A DNA stretch of 52,705 bases from contig WFTL01000112.1 of the NCBI GenBank assembly GCA_015485495.1, forward strand, positions 1-52,705. The letters run 5' to 3'. Shown here in pieces: positions 27,133 through 37,377 of this stretch (positions within the stretch are counted from its first letter, which is position 1; each line of letters opens with the position of its first letter). The position numbers and the translations under genes were made by a program. Under the pieces are notes generated by a model that was not told the DNA's origin, made no database searches, and was given only the letters and a program-made list of their open reading frames with translations. The stretch is from Planctomycetaceae bacterium (lineage in GTDB: Bacteria; Planctomycetota; Planctomycetia; Planctomycetales; Planctomycetaceae).

Positions 27133-28326
27133 ATGACAGAACAGATTTCCGACGAATCCGCATCGATCATCGCACAGCTTGAACAGATCGATGACAGCGA
27201 ATCGCTTCTGGAAGCCGCTGCGGCGTGTCTGCGGAGCCGTGGGGATGCCCACCGACTGTTCGACGTGCGGATGCTCCAGGCGCGTGATCGGCTGGGACTT
27301 CCTCTCACACAGCCGGCCTCCCTGGACAACGTTCCTCCGGAAAAGGAAGCCGCATTCCGCGATGCCTGGGTGGCTGCGGCCAGAGAATCCGGCGGACTGC
27401 TGCTGGACGCCGGGAATCTGAGCGAGGCGTGGCCGTATTTCCGGACCATCGGCGAATACGACGCCATCCAGGCAGCCATCGAAGCGGTTCCCGTTCCCGA
27501 TGCCCCCGATGACCGTCTCGATGAAATCATCAACGTGGCCCTGTATGAAGGCGCCCATGTGATCCGCGGTCTGGAGCTGCTTCTGCACACGCATGGGGTG
27601 TGCAATACCATCACAGCCTGCACGCAGCTTCAGCAGCAGATGACCGGCTCCCAGCGCCGCCAGGCGGCCGCACTGCTGACCCGCCACCTGACCGAAGAAC
27701 TCGAATCCTCACTGCGAGCCGACCTGGAATCCCGCGGAGCTGCCGTCGGAGCCGAAGAATCGCTGAACGTTCTGCTCCGTCAGCACGGACATCTTCTGAC
27801 TGAAGGCGGTTATCATATCGACGTATCGCATCTGCATTCCGTCGTGGGGTTCGCCCGCGCTCTGACGGCAGACGATCCGGAACTGCAGCAGGCGATCGAT
27901 CTGTGCGACTACGGCCGGCGTCTGGCGGAACCGCTGCAGTACCCCGGCAGTCCGCCCTTCGAACAGTACTATGAAACCCACCGCCTCTTTCTGACAGCTC
28001 TGGCCGGAGAAGCTCCCACACAGGCTCTGAACCGGTTCGTGGAACGGATGGAACAGGAACAGGATGAGCAGAATCGTCAGCTCACCGCCTTCGTCGTGCT
28101 CGATCTGGGCCAGCGAACCGGACAGACGGACCGGGCGCTGGCAGCGGTTGCTCCCGTTCTCGGATCACTGGAAGATCCCGGAGGGTTTTCGTTCACGACT
28201 TTGTGCGTTGAACAGAATCACCTGGAACTTCTCGAAGAAACAGCCCGCCGGAACGACGACATTGTCGGCTGGGCAACAGCGAAGATTCTGAAGAGCCGAT
28301 CTGCGGAAGCAGATGCCGACCGATGA
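27133..28326 (+). CDS. Conserved-looking helical protein of unknown function
   Basis: This 397-residue, largely alpha-helical, acidic protein starts MTEQISDESASIIAQLEQID. It has no signal peptide or membrane helix. Segments such as GLLLDAGNLSEAWPYFRTIGE and AFVVLDLGQRTGQTDRALAAVAP look like helical-repeat (TPR-like) pairs. I do not recognise a named family. It lies 60 bases after the PSP1 gene, and its stop overlaps the ispD start by four bases (28323-28326), so the three genes are probably co-transcribed. An upstream in-frame start at 27079 would add 18 unconvincing residues. Confidence 0.75.
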   Translation: MTEQISDESASIIAQLEQIDDSESLLEAAAACLRSRGDAHRLFDVRMLQARDRLGLPLTQPASLDNVPPEKEAAFRDAWVAAARESGGLLLDAGNLSEAWPYFRTIGEYDAIQAAIEAVPVPDAPDDRLDEIINVALYEGAHVIRGLELLLHTHGVCNTITACTQLQQQMTGSQRRQAAALLTRHLTEELESSLRADLESRGAAVGAEESLNVLLRQHGHLLTEGGYHIDVSHLHSVVGFARALTADDPELQQAIDLCDYGRRLAEPLQYPGSPPFEQYYETHRLFLTALAGEAPTQALNRFVERMEQEQDEQNRQLTAFVVLDLGQRTGQTDRALAAVAPVLGSLEDPGGFSFTTLCVEQNHLELLEETARRNDDIVGWATAKILKSRSAEADADR

Positions 28327-29042
28327 AAAGGGTGTCGGACATGCGGGACTTCGCAGTGATTCTTCCGGCAGCGGGCCGCAGCACACGTTTTCACGGATTT
28401 TCCGACGCCAAACCGTTCGTCGATCTCTGTGGAACTCCTGTCTGGCAGCGAACGGTTCAGGCATTCGCCCGTCGCTCCGATGTCCGCCGAATCATTCTTG
28501 TCCTGCCGCCGGATCGGCTGGATACATTTCGATCGCAGCACGCCGGCCGTCTGGACGGCATCGACACGGTAGCCGGCGGATCCTCACGAGCGGCCAGTGT
28601 GGTCCACGGAATGCAGGCCGTTCCTCCGGACTGTCCGTTTGTCGCCGTTCACGATGCGGCCCGTCCGCTGGTCAGCGACCGTGTCATCGACACCGTCTTC
28701 GATGCAGCCCGGGGCAGCGGCGCGGCCATTCCCGGCATTCCCGTGACCAGCACGGTCAAACGCGTGAACAGCCGCGGGCTCATCGAACAGACCGTGGACC
28801 GACGGCCGCTCCGGCTGGCCCAGACCCCCCAGGCCTTCGCCCGCAGCGTTCTGGAATCCGCTCTGCGAAAGGCTGCCGATACGCTGGATGCCTGCACCGA
28901 CGAAGCAGCGGTTGTGGAAGCGGCCGGGCACCCGGTGACCATGACGGCCGGATGTCCGCTGAACATCAAGATCACCACGGCGGACGATTTCCATCTGGCC
29001 GAACGGCTGCTGTCGGCGGCCACCCCGCCGCCTCCGTCGTGA
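28323..29042 (+). CDS. ispD: 2-C-methyl-D-erythritol 4-phosphate cytidylyltransferase
   Basis: The 239-residue enzyme should convert MEP and CTP to CDP-ME in the non-mevalonate isoprenoid pathway in the cytosol. The nucleotide-binding segment is ILPAAGRSTRF (residues 13-23). Others are AGGSSRAASVVHG, VHDAARPLV and QTPQAFARS, all IspD signatures. The length is normal. The usual KQY after the Gly-rich loop is AKPFVDLCGTP here, a variant that keeps the Lys. The ATG overlaps the upstream stop by four bases. A hairpin beyond the stop separates it from convergent fabF. Confidence 0.92.
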   Translation: MKRVSDMRDFAVILPAAGRSTRFHGFSDAKPFVDLCGTPVWQRTVQAFARRSDVRRIILVLPPDRLDTFRSQHAGRLDGIDTVAGGSSRAASVVHGMQAVPPDCPFVAVHDAARPLVSDRVIDTVFDAARGSGAAIPGIPVTSTVKRVNSRGLIEQTVDRRPLRLAQTPQAFARSVLESALRKAADTLDACTDEAAVVEAAGHPVTMTAGCPLNIKITTADDFHLAERLLSAATPPPPS

Positions 29043-29086
29043 CGAAGCGCCTGATCAGAAAACGCACCCGCCTGAAGAACCGTTCT

Positions 29087-29119
29087 GCCTGACGCGGCCG
29101 TCCCGCTGAATCGTCAGGC
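29087..29119. terminator. Inverted repeat between convergent ispD and fabF-like genes
   Basis: GCCTGACG (29087-29094) and CGTCAGGC (29112-29119) are perfect complements around a 17-base GC-rich loop. The gap between the convergent genes is only 107 bases. A bidirectional terminator is likely from position, although no T-run follows. Confidence 0.5.
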
Positions 29120-29149
29120 GCCCCGTGTGTTCCGGCACCCCGGCGTCCT

Positions 29150-30427
29150 TCAGTCGACGCGGCGCCGCAGATCATCGTCTTCAACGCGTCCCAGAACCAG
29201 TGACACGTTGTGTCCGCCAAATCCGAAACTGTTGTTCACCGCCCAGACCACATCGGCTTCCACAGCCTGGTTCGGCACGTAATTCAGATCGCATTCGGGA
29301 TCCGGAGTCGAATAGTTGATTGTAGGCGGAATGGTTCCGGTCGCCAGAGCCATGGCACACGCCGACATTTCCACAGCACACGCCGCTCCGATCATGTGAC
29401 CGGTCATGCTTTTGGTGGAACTGATCCGCAGTGCAGTGGCATGATCGCCGAACACTTTTTTCAGCGCCACAGTTTCCATCGCATCGTTGTAGCGGGTGCT
29501 GGTTCCGTGAGCATTGACATACATTCGCGAAGCGGCTTCTTCGGGATTCAGTCCGGCGGCCCGCAGGGCTCCGGAAATCGCTTTCACAGCCTGACGTCCT
29601 TCCGGGTCCGGCTGCACAAGGTGATATGCATCGCTCGTGGCACATCCGCTGAGCACCTCGGCCCACGCCGTGCCGCCGCGACGCTTCAGATGTTCTTCCG
29701 TTTCGAAAATCAGAATGGATGCACCTTCCGCCATCACGAAGCCGGCCCGCGTGTCGTCGAACGGGCGCATGGCTGCCTGAGGATTGTCGTTGCTGTCCCG
29801 GCACATGGCCTTCATACGCACGAAGGACGAAATCCCCAGCCGGGTCAGAGACGCCTCCGTGCCTCCGGTCACGACGAAATCCGCCTGTCCGCGACGCAGG
29901 TATTCCAGAGCGTCGATCATCGCATGGCCCGATGAAGAACAGGCACTGCTGCACGTAGAACACGAACCGTGAATCCCAAACGCCAGGCTGATGCACGCCG
30001 GCGGTGCATTGGGCATGAGCATGGGAATGGTGAACGGACTGACACGTGCCGGCCCGCGTGTCAGCATCCGTTCGTGCTGATATTCATAGGTTTCCAGACC
30101 AGCCAGACCGGCTCCCAGGATCACAGCGGCGCGGTCCCCGATGTCCTGAATCGGCAGACCGGCATCCTCCAGAGCCTCCCGAGCCGCATAGACGGCGAAC
30201 TGCGTCGACCGATCCATCCGTCTGGCACTCACCAGATCGCTGACATTCACACGGTCCGTGTCCAGGTCCCGCACCTCGCCGCCGATCGTGACTTCCAGAT
30301 CGGTCGTGTCGTGCAGTTCCAGACGGTCCAGCCCGCAGAATCCGTCGACCATCCGCTGCCAGCAGGTGGAACGGTCATTCCCCAGACACGATGTGATTCC
30401 GATTCCTGAAATAAAGACTCTGTGCAT
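29150..30427 (-). CDS. fabF: Beta-ketoacyl-ACP synthase, FabF/KAS II type
   Basis: The 425-residue enzyme condenses malonyl-ACP with acyl-ACP in fatty-acid elongation or a related pathway. It begins MHRVFISGIGITSCLGND. The nucleophile is C163 in SACSSSGHAM. The two catalytic His lie in NAHGTSTRYND and KSMTGHMIGA, and the C-terminus has NNSFGFGGHNVSLVLG. The region before the nucleophile (GSCSTCSSACSSS) has extra Cys residues and differs from the usual housekeeping sequence, so a specialised paralogue is possible. No acyl-carrier-protein gene is adjacent. ATG at 30427 is chosen; an upstream in-frame start at 30625 would add 66 residues without family character. It is divergent from mtdB. Confidence 0.88.
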   Translation of the reverse strand: MHRVFISGIGITSCLGNDRSTCWQRMVDGFCGLDRLELHDTTDLEVTIGGEVRDLDTDRVNVSDLVSARRMDRSTQFAVYAAREALEDAGLPIQDIGDRAAVILGAGLAGLETYEYQHERMLTRGPARVSPFTIPMLMPNAPPACISLAFGIHGSCSTCSSACSSSGHAMIDALEYLRRGQADFVVTGGTEASLTRLGISSFVRMKAMCRDSNDNPQAAMRPFDDTRAGFVMAEGASILIFETEEHLKRRGGTAWAEVLSGCATSDAYHLVQPDPEGRQAVKAISGALRAAGLNPEEAASRMYVNAHGTSTRYNDAMETVALKKVFGDHATALRISSTKSMTGHMIGAACAVEMSACAMALATGTIPPTINYSTPDPECDLNYVPNQAVEADVVWAVNNSFGFGGHNVSLVLGRVEDDDLRRRVD

Positions 30428-30644
30428 ACTCAGATTCAGCTCATGGGTTATCCTGAAGTCGCCGGCCGCCCGGCGGCTTGTAGATGATACCGCCGTTCGG
30501 CTGCAATGGCAGCCCGCCCGGCTCCAGGCTTCGCCGCAATCTTCTCGAAACCGGTGCGCCGTCTTCGGCATGCCGATCTCTGCAGACGTCGCCTGCAGGC
30601 CGGCCCGCAGATCACAGGACTTCACCTGTAAAGATTCTCATCTC

Positions 30645-31532
30645 ATGCAGACTGTTCTCATTCAGCTCGACACGGATCCCCATCCCAGTTCCTTCGATCA
30701 GGTGGTGGCCGTGGATTCCGGAATCGACCGCATCCTGAGCTACGGCGGCGTTGCAGAAAACACGGTTGAACCGCTTGTTCATGGAGCCATATTCACACGT
30801 GGCCCCGCCGATCTGCATCACACGGCAATCTTCATCGGAGGCAGTCATGTGGAATCCGGCGAACGTCTCCTGCGGCGCGTTCAGGAAACGTTCTTCGGCC
30901 CCATGCGCGTTTCCGTGATGATGGATTCCAGTGGCTGCAATACGACGGCGGCCGCGGCTGTCGCGGCCGCTGCCCGGCACGTGTCCCTGCCCGGCACGAC
31001 GGCCGTGGTCCCTGGCGGGACCGGTCCGGTGGGCCAGCGTATCGCTCAGCTCCTTGCGGCCGAAGGTGCCCAGGTGACACTGGTATCCCGTTCCGCGGCC
31101 CGGGCGGCCGACGCATGCGACCGCATCCGCACGGCGGTCGCTTCTTGCGCTTCCCCGGGGCGCCTCATTCCAGCCGCCGCCACCACCCCGGATGAAACGG
31201 CCGCCATCGCGCAGAATGCAGACCTGCTGTTCGCCGCGGGGGCCGCGGGCGTTCGTTTTCTGGATTCCCGGCACCTGGCCGAACTCACAAATCTTCAGGT
31301 CGCCGTGGACCTCAATGCCGTCCCGCCGGCCGGTCTGGCCGGCATCGAACCGGCCGATCGCGCTGTCCGCCGTCACGGAATCGTCTGCTATGGCGCTCTG
31401 GGCGTGGGCCACACCAAAATGAAGGTTCATCGCCAGGCCCTGCAGCGGCTGTTCACAGCGTCCGACCTGATCTTCGACACAGCCGCAATCTACCGCCTGG
31501 CGCTGGAACTGGAAGCTGACGGACCGGTGTGA
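30645..31532 (+). CDS. mtdB: Methylene-tetrahydromethanopterin dehydrogenase
   Basis: The 295-residue product starts MQTVLIQLDTDPHPSSFDQV. Recognisable parts are YGGVAENTVEPLVHGAIFTRG, SCNTTAAA-like DSSGCNTTAAAAV, the nucleotide-binding GGTGPVGQRIAQLLAAEG, and HGIVCYGALGVGHTKMKVHR. These match the MtdA/MtdB family that oxidises methylene-H4MPT with NAD(P). H4MPT-linked C1 transfer is known in planctomycetes. The role is probably formaldehyde oxidation or detoxification; whether the enzyme uses H4F or H4MPT cannot be seen. No clear ribosome site precedes the ATG. No other C1 genes are adjacent. Confidence 0.85.
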   Translation: MQTVLIQLDTDPHPSSFDQVVAVDSGIDRILSYGGVAENTVEPLVHGAIFTRGPADLHHTAIFIGGSHVESGERLLRRVQETFFGPMRVSVMMDSSGCNTTAAAAVAAAARHVSLPGTTAVVPGGTGPVGQRIAQLLAAEGAQVTLVSRSAARAADACDRIRTAVASCASPGRLIPAAATTPDETAAIAQNADLLFAAGAAGVRFLDSRHLAELTNLQVAVDLNAVPPAGLAGIEPADRAVRRHGIVCYGALGVGHTKMKVHRQALQRLFTASDLIFDTAAIYRLALELEADGPV

Positions 31533-31689
31533 TGCGCATGCGATTCCGGACGACGAATTCCGACCGCACAATCCGCCTCCAGTCGCACAATCCTGACCCA
31601 CGTCCTATCCGACGGCCGGCCGCCGTTCTGATCGGTCTGACCGGCCGTGTTTCAGCATCCGCAGTCGTTCCACAGCGCACTGCAAAACA

Positions 31690-31714
31690 CGGCCGTCCGG
31701 CTTCCGGACGGCCG
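31690..31714. terminator. Perfect 11-base-pair hairpin
   Basis: CGGCCGTCCGG, a CTT loop and CCGGACGGCCG form an 11-pair perfect stem. AAAA lies a few bases upstream and TTTG downstream, giving short A/T tracts on both strands. It sits between the convergent mtdB and the small DNA-binding-like gene. This is the best factor-independent terminator candidate in the window. Confidence 0.75.
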
Positions 31715-31739
31715 CCGTTTGTGCCGAAAACAACTGCGT

Positions 31740-32102
31740 TCAGTCCTGCAGAGCGCGGATTTCCTTGAGGACAGCCGTCGCCAGACGCACATCGCCTTTC
31801 GTATGCGACAGCAGTTCCCGGGCACTGCGCAGAGCCGGCAGAGACACCGTATCCACGGACGGCACCGCCGTCGGCCGGGCCACCCGCCGGACTTTCCGAC
31901 CGCCCTTTTTCCGTTTGACGCGGATTTTCAGTTTCTTCCGGGCGTTCGAAACAGCAACCGAACAACTGTTGCGATTGATTTTCCGACCCGGAAATTTCGC
32001 GGTGAGCGCCTTGTAAACCTGCGGCCCCGTCAGGGTCCGGTCTTCCTTCAGCAGCGCCACGACTTCGGCCGAAAGTTTAAAGTCATCATCCTTTTTCGCC
32101 AT
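31740..32102 (-). CDS. Small wHTH/basic-linker DNA-binding-like protein
   Basis: The 120-residue protein has three parts. Residues 1-58 look like a winged or simple helix-turn-helix (SAEVVALLKEDRTLTGPQVY, KINRNSCSVAVSNARKKL). Residues about 60-75 are very basic (KRKKGGRKVRRV). Residues 85-120 form a helical hairpin (ALRSARELLSHTKGDVRLA). This layout resembles a group of small proteins common in planctomycetes. A role in transcription or nucleoid binding is inferred. AGAGGA lies eight bases before the ATG, confirming the start. Confidence 0.75.
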   Translation of the reverse strand: MAKKDDDFKLSAEVVALLKEDRTLTGPQVYKALTAKFPGRKINRNSCSVAVSNARKKLKIRVKRKKGGRKVRRVARPTAVPSVDTVSLPALRSARELLSHTKGDVRLATAVLKEIRALQD

Positions 32103-32797
32103 GGAGTCGGTCCTCTCATCTCAAGTGTATGCAGTGCTCTTCAGAACATGGTCAGCCCGTTTATCTTTCTGAAAGTTATTCTGTCGGCGGAACAGATCAA
32201 TACCCGATCGCCTTCATTCTCCGTATTGCCGAAGAATCGTGCGGCAGTTTCTCATTCTGAATGTTTCACAGCCCCGTGTTCTTTCGAACGGGAAAACGTG
32301 AACCGTTTCACCAGCGCTCTGCCTGTTTCGCAGGTCGCACCTGACAGCGAACACGATCCGCAGCCTCCGCGCTGAACCTGTCCGCAGGATCTGCGCACGG
32401 ACAGCGTGACCTGCGTCGGGTCCGCACGAAAATCCGCACCGGCAGATCGGATACGCGGCTGCGGCCCGTGGCCGCGAACAACGCGTCAGCGGGCCGGCTG
32501 ACGATGCGATCATCGGCCGTTCTGCCCGTTTCGTCGTTTTCCTGGCCCGGTCGAAGCGACCCGACCCGCCGATCTCTCATTCCTGATTCCCGCCGGAACG
32601 GCCCAGGTCCGATTCTTGCATGCCGGCCGTTTGCTGCTAACCTTCGCGGGATTTTGCGCGGCCTGCTGCCGTCAGCGCTGAGATTCGGATTTCGGCCTCC
32701 GTATGACGTCTGTCCGGCCGGCAGTCTGCGCCCGCAGAATCGACACCCGCGTTTCTTCTGGTGAATCCTCCGTCCCGAATCTGCAGGAACTCTCTTC
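32103..32797. other. 695-base intergenic region upstream of carB
   Basis: This is the longest gap in the window. The first 190 bases are noticeably more AT-rich and should hold the promoter of the minus-strand basic protein. The rest is GC-rich with no convincing coding frame. Before carB, TTGCAT (32616-32621), sixteen bases and TAACCT (32638-32643) preceded by TGC resemble an extended -10 promoter. No riboswitch or attenuator could be recognised by eye, although carbamoyl-phosphate synthase genes are often controlled at this point. Confidence 0.35.
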
Positions 32798-35700
32798 GTG
32801 CCACGGCGTGACGATATCAAGAAAATTCTGATCATCGGATCCGGCCCCATCGTCATCGGCCAGGCCTGTGAATTCGACTATTCGGGAACTCAGGCCTGCA
32901 AGGCCCTGCGCGAAGAGGGTTACGAAGTCGTCCTGGTCAATTCGAATCCGGCCACGATCATGACGGATCCGGATACCGCCGACCGGACCTATATCGAGCC
33001 CATCACGTGGCAGTACGTCGAAAAAATCATTGAAAAGGAACGGCCCGACGCGCTGCTGCCCACTCTGGGAGGCCAGACGGGACTCAACACCGCCATGGAT
33101 CTGGCGCGTCGGGGCATTCTGGAAAAGTACGGCTGTGAAATGATCGGGGCGCGGGAAGACGTCATCCAGCGCGCCGAAGAACGGGAATCCTTCAAAGCCG
33201 CCATGACGGCCATCGGTCTGGATGTGCCGCGCAGCGCGTCTGTCCGAACGATGGAAGAAGCCCGGGAAGCGCTTCAGGAAATCGGCCTGCCCATCATTGT
33301 CCGTGCCAGTTTCACTCTGGGAGGCACGGGCGGTGGCGTGGCCTACAACGTCGATGAATTCAATGACATTGTGCGGCGGGGACTGGAACTGTCGCCGATT
33401 TCCGAAGTCCTTCTGGAGGAATCGATTCTCGGGTGGAAGGAATATGAAATGGAAGTGATGCGTGACCGCGCCGACAACGTGGTCATCATCTGCTGCATCG
33501 AAAACTTCGATCCGATGGGCGTTCACACGGGAGACTCCATCACGGTGGCTCCGGCACAGACGCTGACCGACAAGGAATATCAGCGTATGCGGGATGCGAC
33601 CATCGCCTGCATGCGGGCCATCGGAGTGGAAACGGGCGGTTCCAACGTTCAGTTCGCCATCGACCCGCGCAGCGGCCGAATGACGATCATCGAAATGAAT
33701 CCTCGCGTCAGCCGGTCCAGCGCTCTGGCTTCCAAGGCCACCGGATTTCCCATCGCCAAAATCGCCGCGAAGCTGGCGGTCGGCTATACGCTTGATGAAA
33801 TCCCCAACGACATCACCCGCGAAACGCTGGCCTGTTTCGAACCGACCATCGACTATGTGGTCACCAAGGTTCCCCGCTGGACGTTCGAAAAGTTCCCCGA
33901 GGCCGATCCCACTCTGACAGTCCAGATGAAATCCGTCGGCGAAACAATGGCCATCGGCCGTACGTTTCGCGAATCCCTGCAGAAGGCGCTGCGCGGACTG
34001 GAAATCGGTCAGTTCGGGCTGGGGGGAGGCAAGAAGGATCTCTGGGGAACACCGCAGCAGCCGGACGAAGATGCGATTCGCAAGAATCTGAGCACGCCGA
34101 ACGCGGAGCGGATTTTCTGGATCCGATACGCGTTTCGATCCGGCATGACGGTCGACGATGTTTTTTCACTGACGGAAATCGATCCCTGGTTTCTGCGGCA
34201 GATTCAGCAGCTCGTGAAGGTGGAAGACGAAATCCGCGCTGCCGGCCGGCTTCAGGATGCGTCCGCGGAACTGCTGCGGCGCGCCAAACAGAACGGGTTT
34301 TCCGATGCCCAGCTTGCCTTCTGGTGGGACACGTCCCAGATGGAAGTCCGGCGCCGCCGCCAGGAACTGGGAATCGAAGCAACGTTCAAGCAGGTGGATA
34401 CGTGTGCGGCTGAGTTCGAGGCATTCACCCCGTATTATTACTCCACGTATGAACAGGAAGACGAAACACCGCCGCATGACCCCGAAAAGAAGCGAATCAT
34501 GATTCTGGGAGGCGGCCCCAATCGGATCGGACAGGGAATCGAATTCGACTACTGCTGCTGTCAGGCCGCCTTCGCCCTGAAAGAACTGGGCATCGAAAGC
34601 ATCATGGTCAATTCCAACCCGGAAACCGTTTCCACGGACTACGACACATCCGACTACCTGTTCTTTGAACCTCTGACGACCGAAGACGTTCTCAACATCT
34701 GCGACCGCATGAAACCGGACGGCGTCATCGTTCAGTTCGGCGGCCAGACACCTCTCAATCTGGCGCGCGGTCTGGAAGCCGCCGGCGTGCGCATCATCGG
34801 AACCAGCCCGGACATGATCGATGCGGCGGAAGACCGGGAACGGTTCCAGGCGATCCTGGAAAAGCTCGGACTGCGTCAGCCGCCCAACGGCATCGCCGTG
34901 AACACCGAAGGAGCACGGTCGGTGGCGGAACGCATCGGATATCCGGTGCTGGTCCGCCCCAGTTATGTTCTGGGCGGACGGGCCATGGAAATCTGTTACG
35001 ACCAGGAATCCCTGGTCCGTTACATGTCCGAAGCGGTCGACGTGTCTCCTGACAAGCCGGTGCTGATCGACCAGTTTCTGGAGGATGCCATCGAAGTGGA
35101 TGTCGATGCCATTTCCGACGGACAGACAACGATCGTCGGCGGGATCATGGAACACATCGAAGAAGCCGGCGTGCATTCAGGAGATTCCGCCTGTGCCCTG
35201 CCGCCGCATTCTCTTCCGGAACCCGTTCTGGACGAAATCCGCCGCGCCACGCAGGACCTGGCCGCGGAACTGCAGGTGCGCGGCCTGATGAACATCCAGT
35301 TCGCCGTCAAGGCCGACGGAAATGACTGGAGGGTGTATCTGCTGGAGGTCAATCCGCGGGCCAGCCGCACTTCCCCCTTCGTGTCCAAGGCCACCGGCCG
35401 CTCACTGGCCCGCATAGCCGCCAAGGTCATGGCCGGCGTGTCTCTGCAGGAACAGGGACAGACCGAAGAAATCGTTCCGGAACACACTTCCGTGAAGGAA
35501 AGCGTGTTTCCGTTCAACCGATTCATCGGAGTGGACATTATTCTGGGGCCGGAGATGCGGTCCACCGGTGAAGTCATGGGAATTCATGAACAGTTCCCGA
35601 CCGCCTTCGCCAAATCGCAGATTGCCGCCGGGGCTCAGCTTCCGACAGAAGGCAAAGTATTCATCAGTATGGCGGCCGGCCACAAGGAAAGCATGATCGG

Positions 35701-36067
35701 CCCGGCACGGCGTCTGAAGGACCTGGGATTCGACATCGTGTGCACGGCCGGCACCGCCCGGGTGCTGACGGCCGCGGGAATCGAAGTGGATACGATTCGC
35801 AAACTGCAGGAAGGCCGTCCCAATCTGCTGGATCTGATGGCCAACGGCGAAATTCAGTTCATCTTCAACACGCCCAGCGGCAAAGGCGCCCGCACGGACG
35901 AAGGCCGGATTCGAGCTGCTTCCGTCACTCATCGGGTCCCGTGCGTGACCACGCTGCCAGGCTGCATGGCGGTCGTGGCCGCTCTGGAAGCCCAGCGAAA
36001 ACATCCGGATCCCCAGGTCCGCGCTCTGCAGGACTGGGAGACAGGCGTCGCCCGCCCAGGCTGCTGA
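32798..36067 (+). CDS. carB: Carbamoyl-phosphate synthase large subunit
   Basis: The 1089-residue enzyme makes carbamoyl phosphate from bicarbonate, ATP and ammonia, supplied by CarA, for arginine and pyrimidine synthesis. The two homologous halves each carry an ATP-grasp domain: N-terminal [19 protein letters not shown] and C-terminal [35 protein letters not shown] and [16 protein letters not shown] mark the active sites. A C-terminal MGS-like domain ends [13 protein letters not shown]. Length is normal. Start is GTG at 32798, with AGGA nine bases upstream. carA is not in the window. The gene converges on a membrane-protein gene. Confidence 0.97.
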   Translation: MPRRDDIKKILIIGSGPIVIGQACEFDYSGTQACKALREEGYEVVLVNSNPATIMTDPDTADRTYIEPITWQYVEKIIEKERPDALLPTLGGQTGLNTAMDLARRGILEKYGCEMIGAREDVIQRAEERESFKAAMTAIGLDVPRSASVRTMEEAREALQEIGLPIIVRASFTLGGTGGGVAYNVDEFNDIVRRGLELSPISEVLLEESILGWKEYEMEVMRDRADNVVIICCIENFDPMGVHTGDSITVAPAQTLTDKEYQRMRDATIACMRAIGVETGGSNVQFAIDPRSGRMTIIEMNPRVSRSSALASKATGFPIAKIAAKLAVGYTLDEIPNDITRETLACFEPTIDYVVTKVPRWTFEKFPEADPTLTVQMKSVGETMAIGRTFRESLQKALRGLEIGQFGLGGGKKDLWGTPQQPDEDAIRKNLSTPNAERIFWIRYAFRSGMTVDDVFSLTEIDPWFLRQIQQLVKVEDEIRAAGRLQDASAELLRRAKQNGFSDAQLAFWWDTSQMEVRRRRQELGIEATFKQVDTCAAEFEAFTPYYYSTYEQEDETPPHDPEKKRIMILGGGPNRIGQGIEFDYCCCQAAFALKELGIESIMVNSNPETVSTDYDTSDYLFFEPLTTEDVLNICDRMKPDGVIVQFGGQTPLNLARGLEAAGVRIIGTSPDMIDAAEDRERFQAILEKLGLRQPPNGIAVNTEGARSVAERIGYPVLVRPSYVLGGRAMEICYDQESLVRYMSEAVDVSPDKPVLIDQFLEDAIEVDVDAISDGQTTIVGGIMEHIEEAGVHSGDSACALPPHSLPEPVLDEIRRATQDLAAELQVRGLMNIQFAVKADGNDWRVYLLEVNPRASRTSPFVSKATGRSLARIAAKVMAGVSLQEQGQTEEIVPEHTSVKESVFPFNRFIGVDIILGPEMRSTGEVMGIHEQFPTAFAKSQIAAGAQLPTEGKVFISMAAGHKESMIGPARRLKDLGFDIVCTAGTARVLTAAGIEVDTIRKLQEGRPNLLDLMANGEIQFIFNTPSGKGARTDEGRIRAASVTHRVPCVTTLPGCMAVVAALEAQRKHPDPQVRALQDWETGVARPGC

Positions 36068-36120
36068 ACGGTCCCCGGACGGGTCTGCCGTGCCAGCGTT
36101 TCTGCGACCTCCCCGGCTTC

Positions 36121-37188
36121 TCAGTCGAGAATTCCCTGCTGAAACGCCTCCGGAACAGATCCCGTCGCCGCGGAATCCTCCAGACGGCTCAGCAGGTCTT
36201 CCGGAGACACCGCGTCGATTCCGTCGAATGACGGCGAAGCCGGCAGCCGCGTCAGTTCGTAGGTCCGTTCGCTGCGATGGCCCGCATCGCTGGCCAGAAA
36301 TGTCCAGATGACCAGCCCCAGCCCGCCGCAGGTGATCACAGCCAGCCAGCTCAGCCACTCGGTCAGCTGATCCGATCGCGTCGTCACGGCAGCCGGTTCC
36401 GGAACGCGGGAAATCTTCCCGGCCAGAATGAGCGGCGCGATGCTCAGCCCGGATTCCGTATGCGACGGATACGCTTCCCGTTTCAGGAAATAGCCTGTCA
36501 GAGTGACGATCGGAGGATCCTGTTCATAGCGCTCCTGAACCGGAAGATCCCTGTCGGCATCCCGACTGACCACGTGCACCAGACCGCTGCCGGAATCAGG
36601 AAGCGTCAGCCAGGCGTCGAGAACAGGAACCTCGCCCAGCCGGCTGTGGCGGACGGTTTCCCGTGTCATGCGCCGCAACGTGCCGGTCACCCGCCAGGGG
36701 CGCCCGCGGCAGTCATCCGGAACATTCATCAGCAGAGCATACCTGACCTGTGGGACAGACAGGTCTGGCTGAGATTCCAGGAGACGCTGCAGGTCTTCCG
36801 CGTATTTCAGAGACACCCCCCAGGCCTTCCATTCCTCGGCCGTCACGCCAATGACATTGTCTCGCACCACATCGCGCAGCTCCTGGGACAGTTCCGGAAT
36901 CCTGGCATTTTCGCGGGCAGGATCTTCATAGACAGGACGGCGCACCGCATGGCTGACCGGTGCGGGCGGTTCGGTCCCCGTGACGGCCTCACCGCCGTCG
37001 AACAGCGGTTTCCAGAAATCCGGACGTCCGACGATACGTCGCCCGCCCAGCACGGCGGCCAGTGCCAGCAGCAGAAGCAGCAGCCGCACCTGATGGCGGC
37101 GAGACAGCAGTCCGTGAGGCCGTTGAGTTGTCCGGAAACGCACACGCAGTTCCTCTGTCAGTTCATTCCGGGGCAGAACAGGCCGCAT
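36121..37188 (-). CDS. Two-helix membrane protein of unknown function
   Basis: The 355-residue protein has a basic N-terminus, a membrane helix near residues 35-48 (VRLLLLLLALAAVLGG), a soluble domain of about 200 residues, and a second helix near 290-305 (WLAVITCGGLGLVIWTFLA). The soluble part contains YALLMNVPDDCRGRPWRVTGTLRRM and LDAWLTLPDSGSGLVHVVS, which could be a beta-barrel OB-type fold. I do not recognise a family. It is divergent from nadK and convergent with carB. The ATG at 37186-37188 lacks a clear ribosome site. Confidence 0.75.
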   Translation of the reverse strand: MRPVLPRNELTEELRVRFRTTQRPHGLLSRRHQVRLLLLLLALAAVLGGRRIVGRPDFWKPLFDGGEAVTGTEPPAPVSHAVRRPVYEDPARENARIPELSQELRDVVRDNVIGVTAEEWKAWGVSLKYAEDLQRLLESQPDLSVPQVRYALLMNVPDDCRGRPWRVTGTLRRMTRETVRHSRLGEVPVLDAWLTLPDSGSGLVHVVSRDADRDLPVQERYEQDPPIVTLTGYFLKREAYPSHTESGLSIAPLILAGKISRVPEPAAVTTRSDQLTEWLSWLAVITCGGLGLVIWTFLASDAGHRSERTYELTRLPASPSFDGIDAVSPEDLLSRLEDSAATGSVPEAFQQGILD

Positions 37189-37300
37189 TATCCGGATTTC
37201 CCGGCGCCGTGTCGACGGCTTTGCAGATGCAATCTTCCTTCCGGTCGGCAGAACGCCATCCCGGCCCCGAAATCCGCTCCCAGGAATCGGACCTCACCGA

Positions 37301-37330
37301 TTGGGAATCGACCGGTTTCTGGCGTAGCAT
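37301..37330 (+). promoter_or_regulatory. Candidate promoter of the nadK-hslVU operon
   Basis: TTGGGA (37301-37306), an 18-base spacer and TAGCAT (37325-37330) match sigma-70 boxes at four of six positions each. It lies about 50 bases upstream of nadK in the divergent gap. Only a motif match supports it. Confidence 0.3.
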
Positions 37331-37377
37331 TCCGCCGTTCGGGCAGACTCCCCGCCTTCCCACTCCGGACTGTTGTC

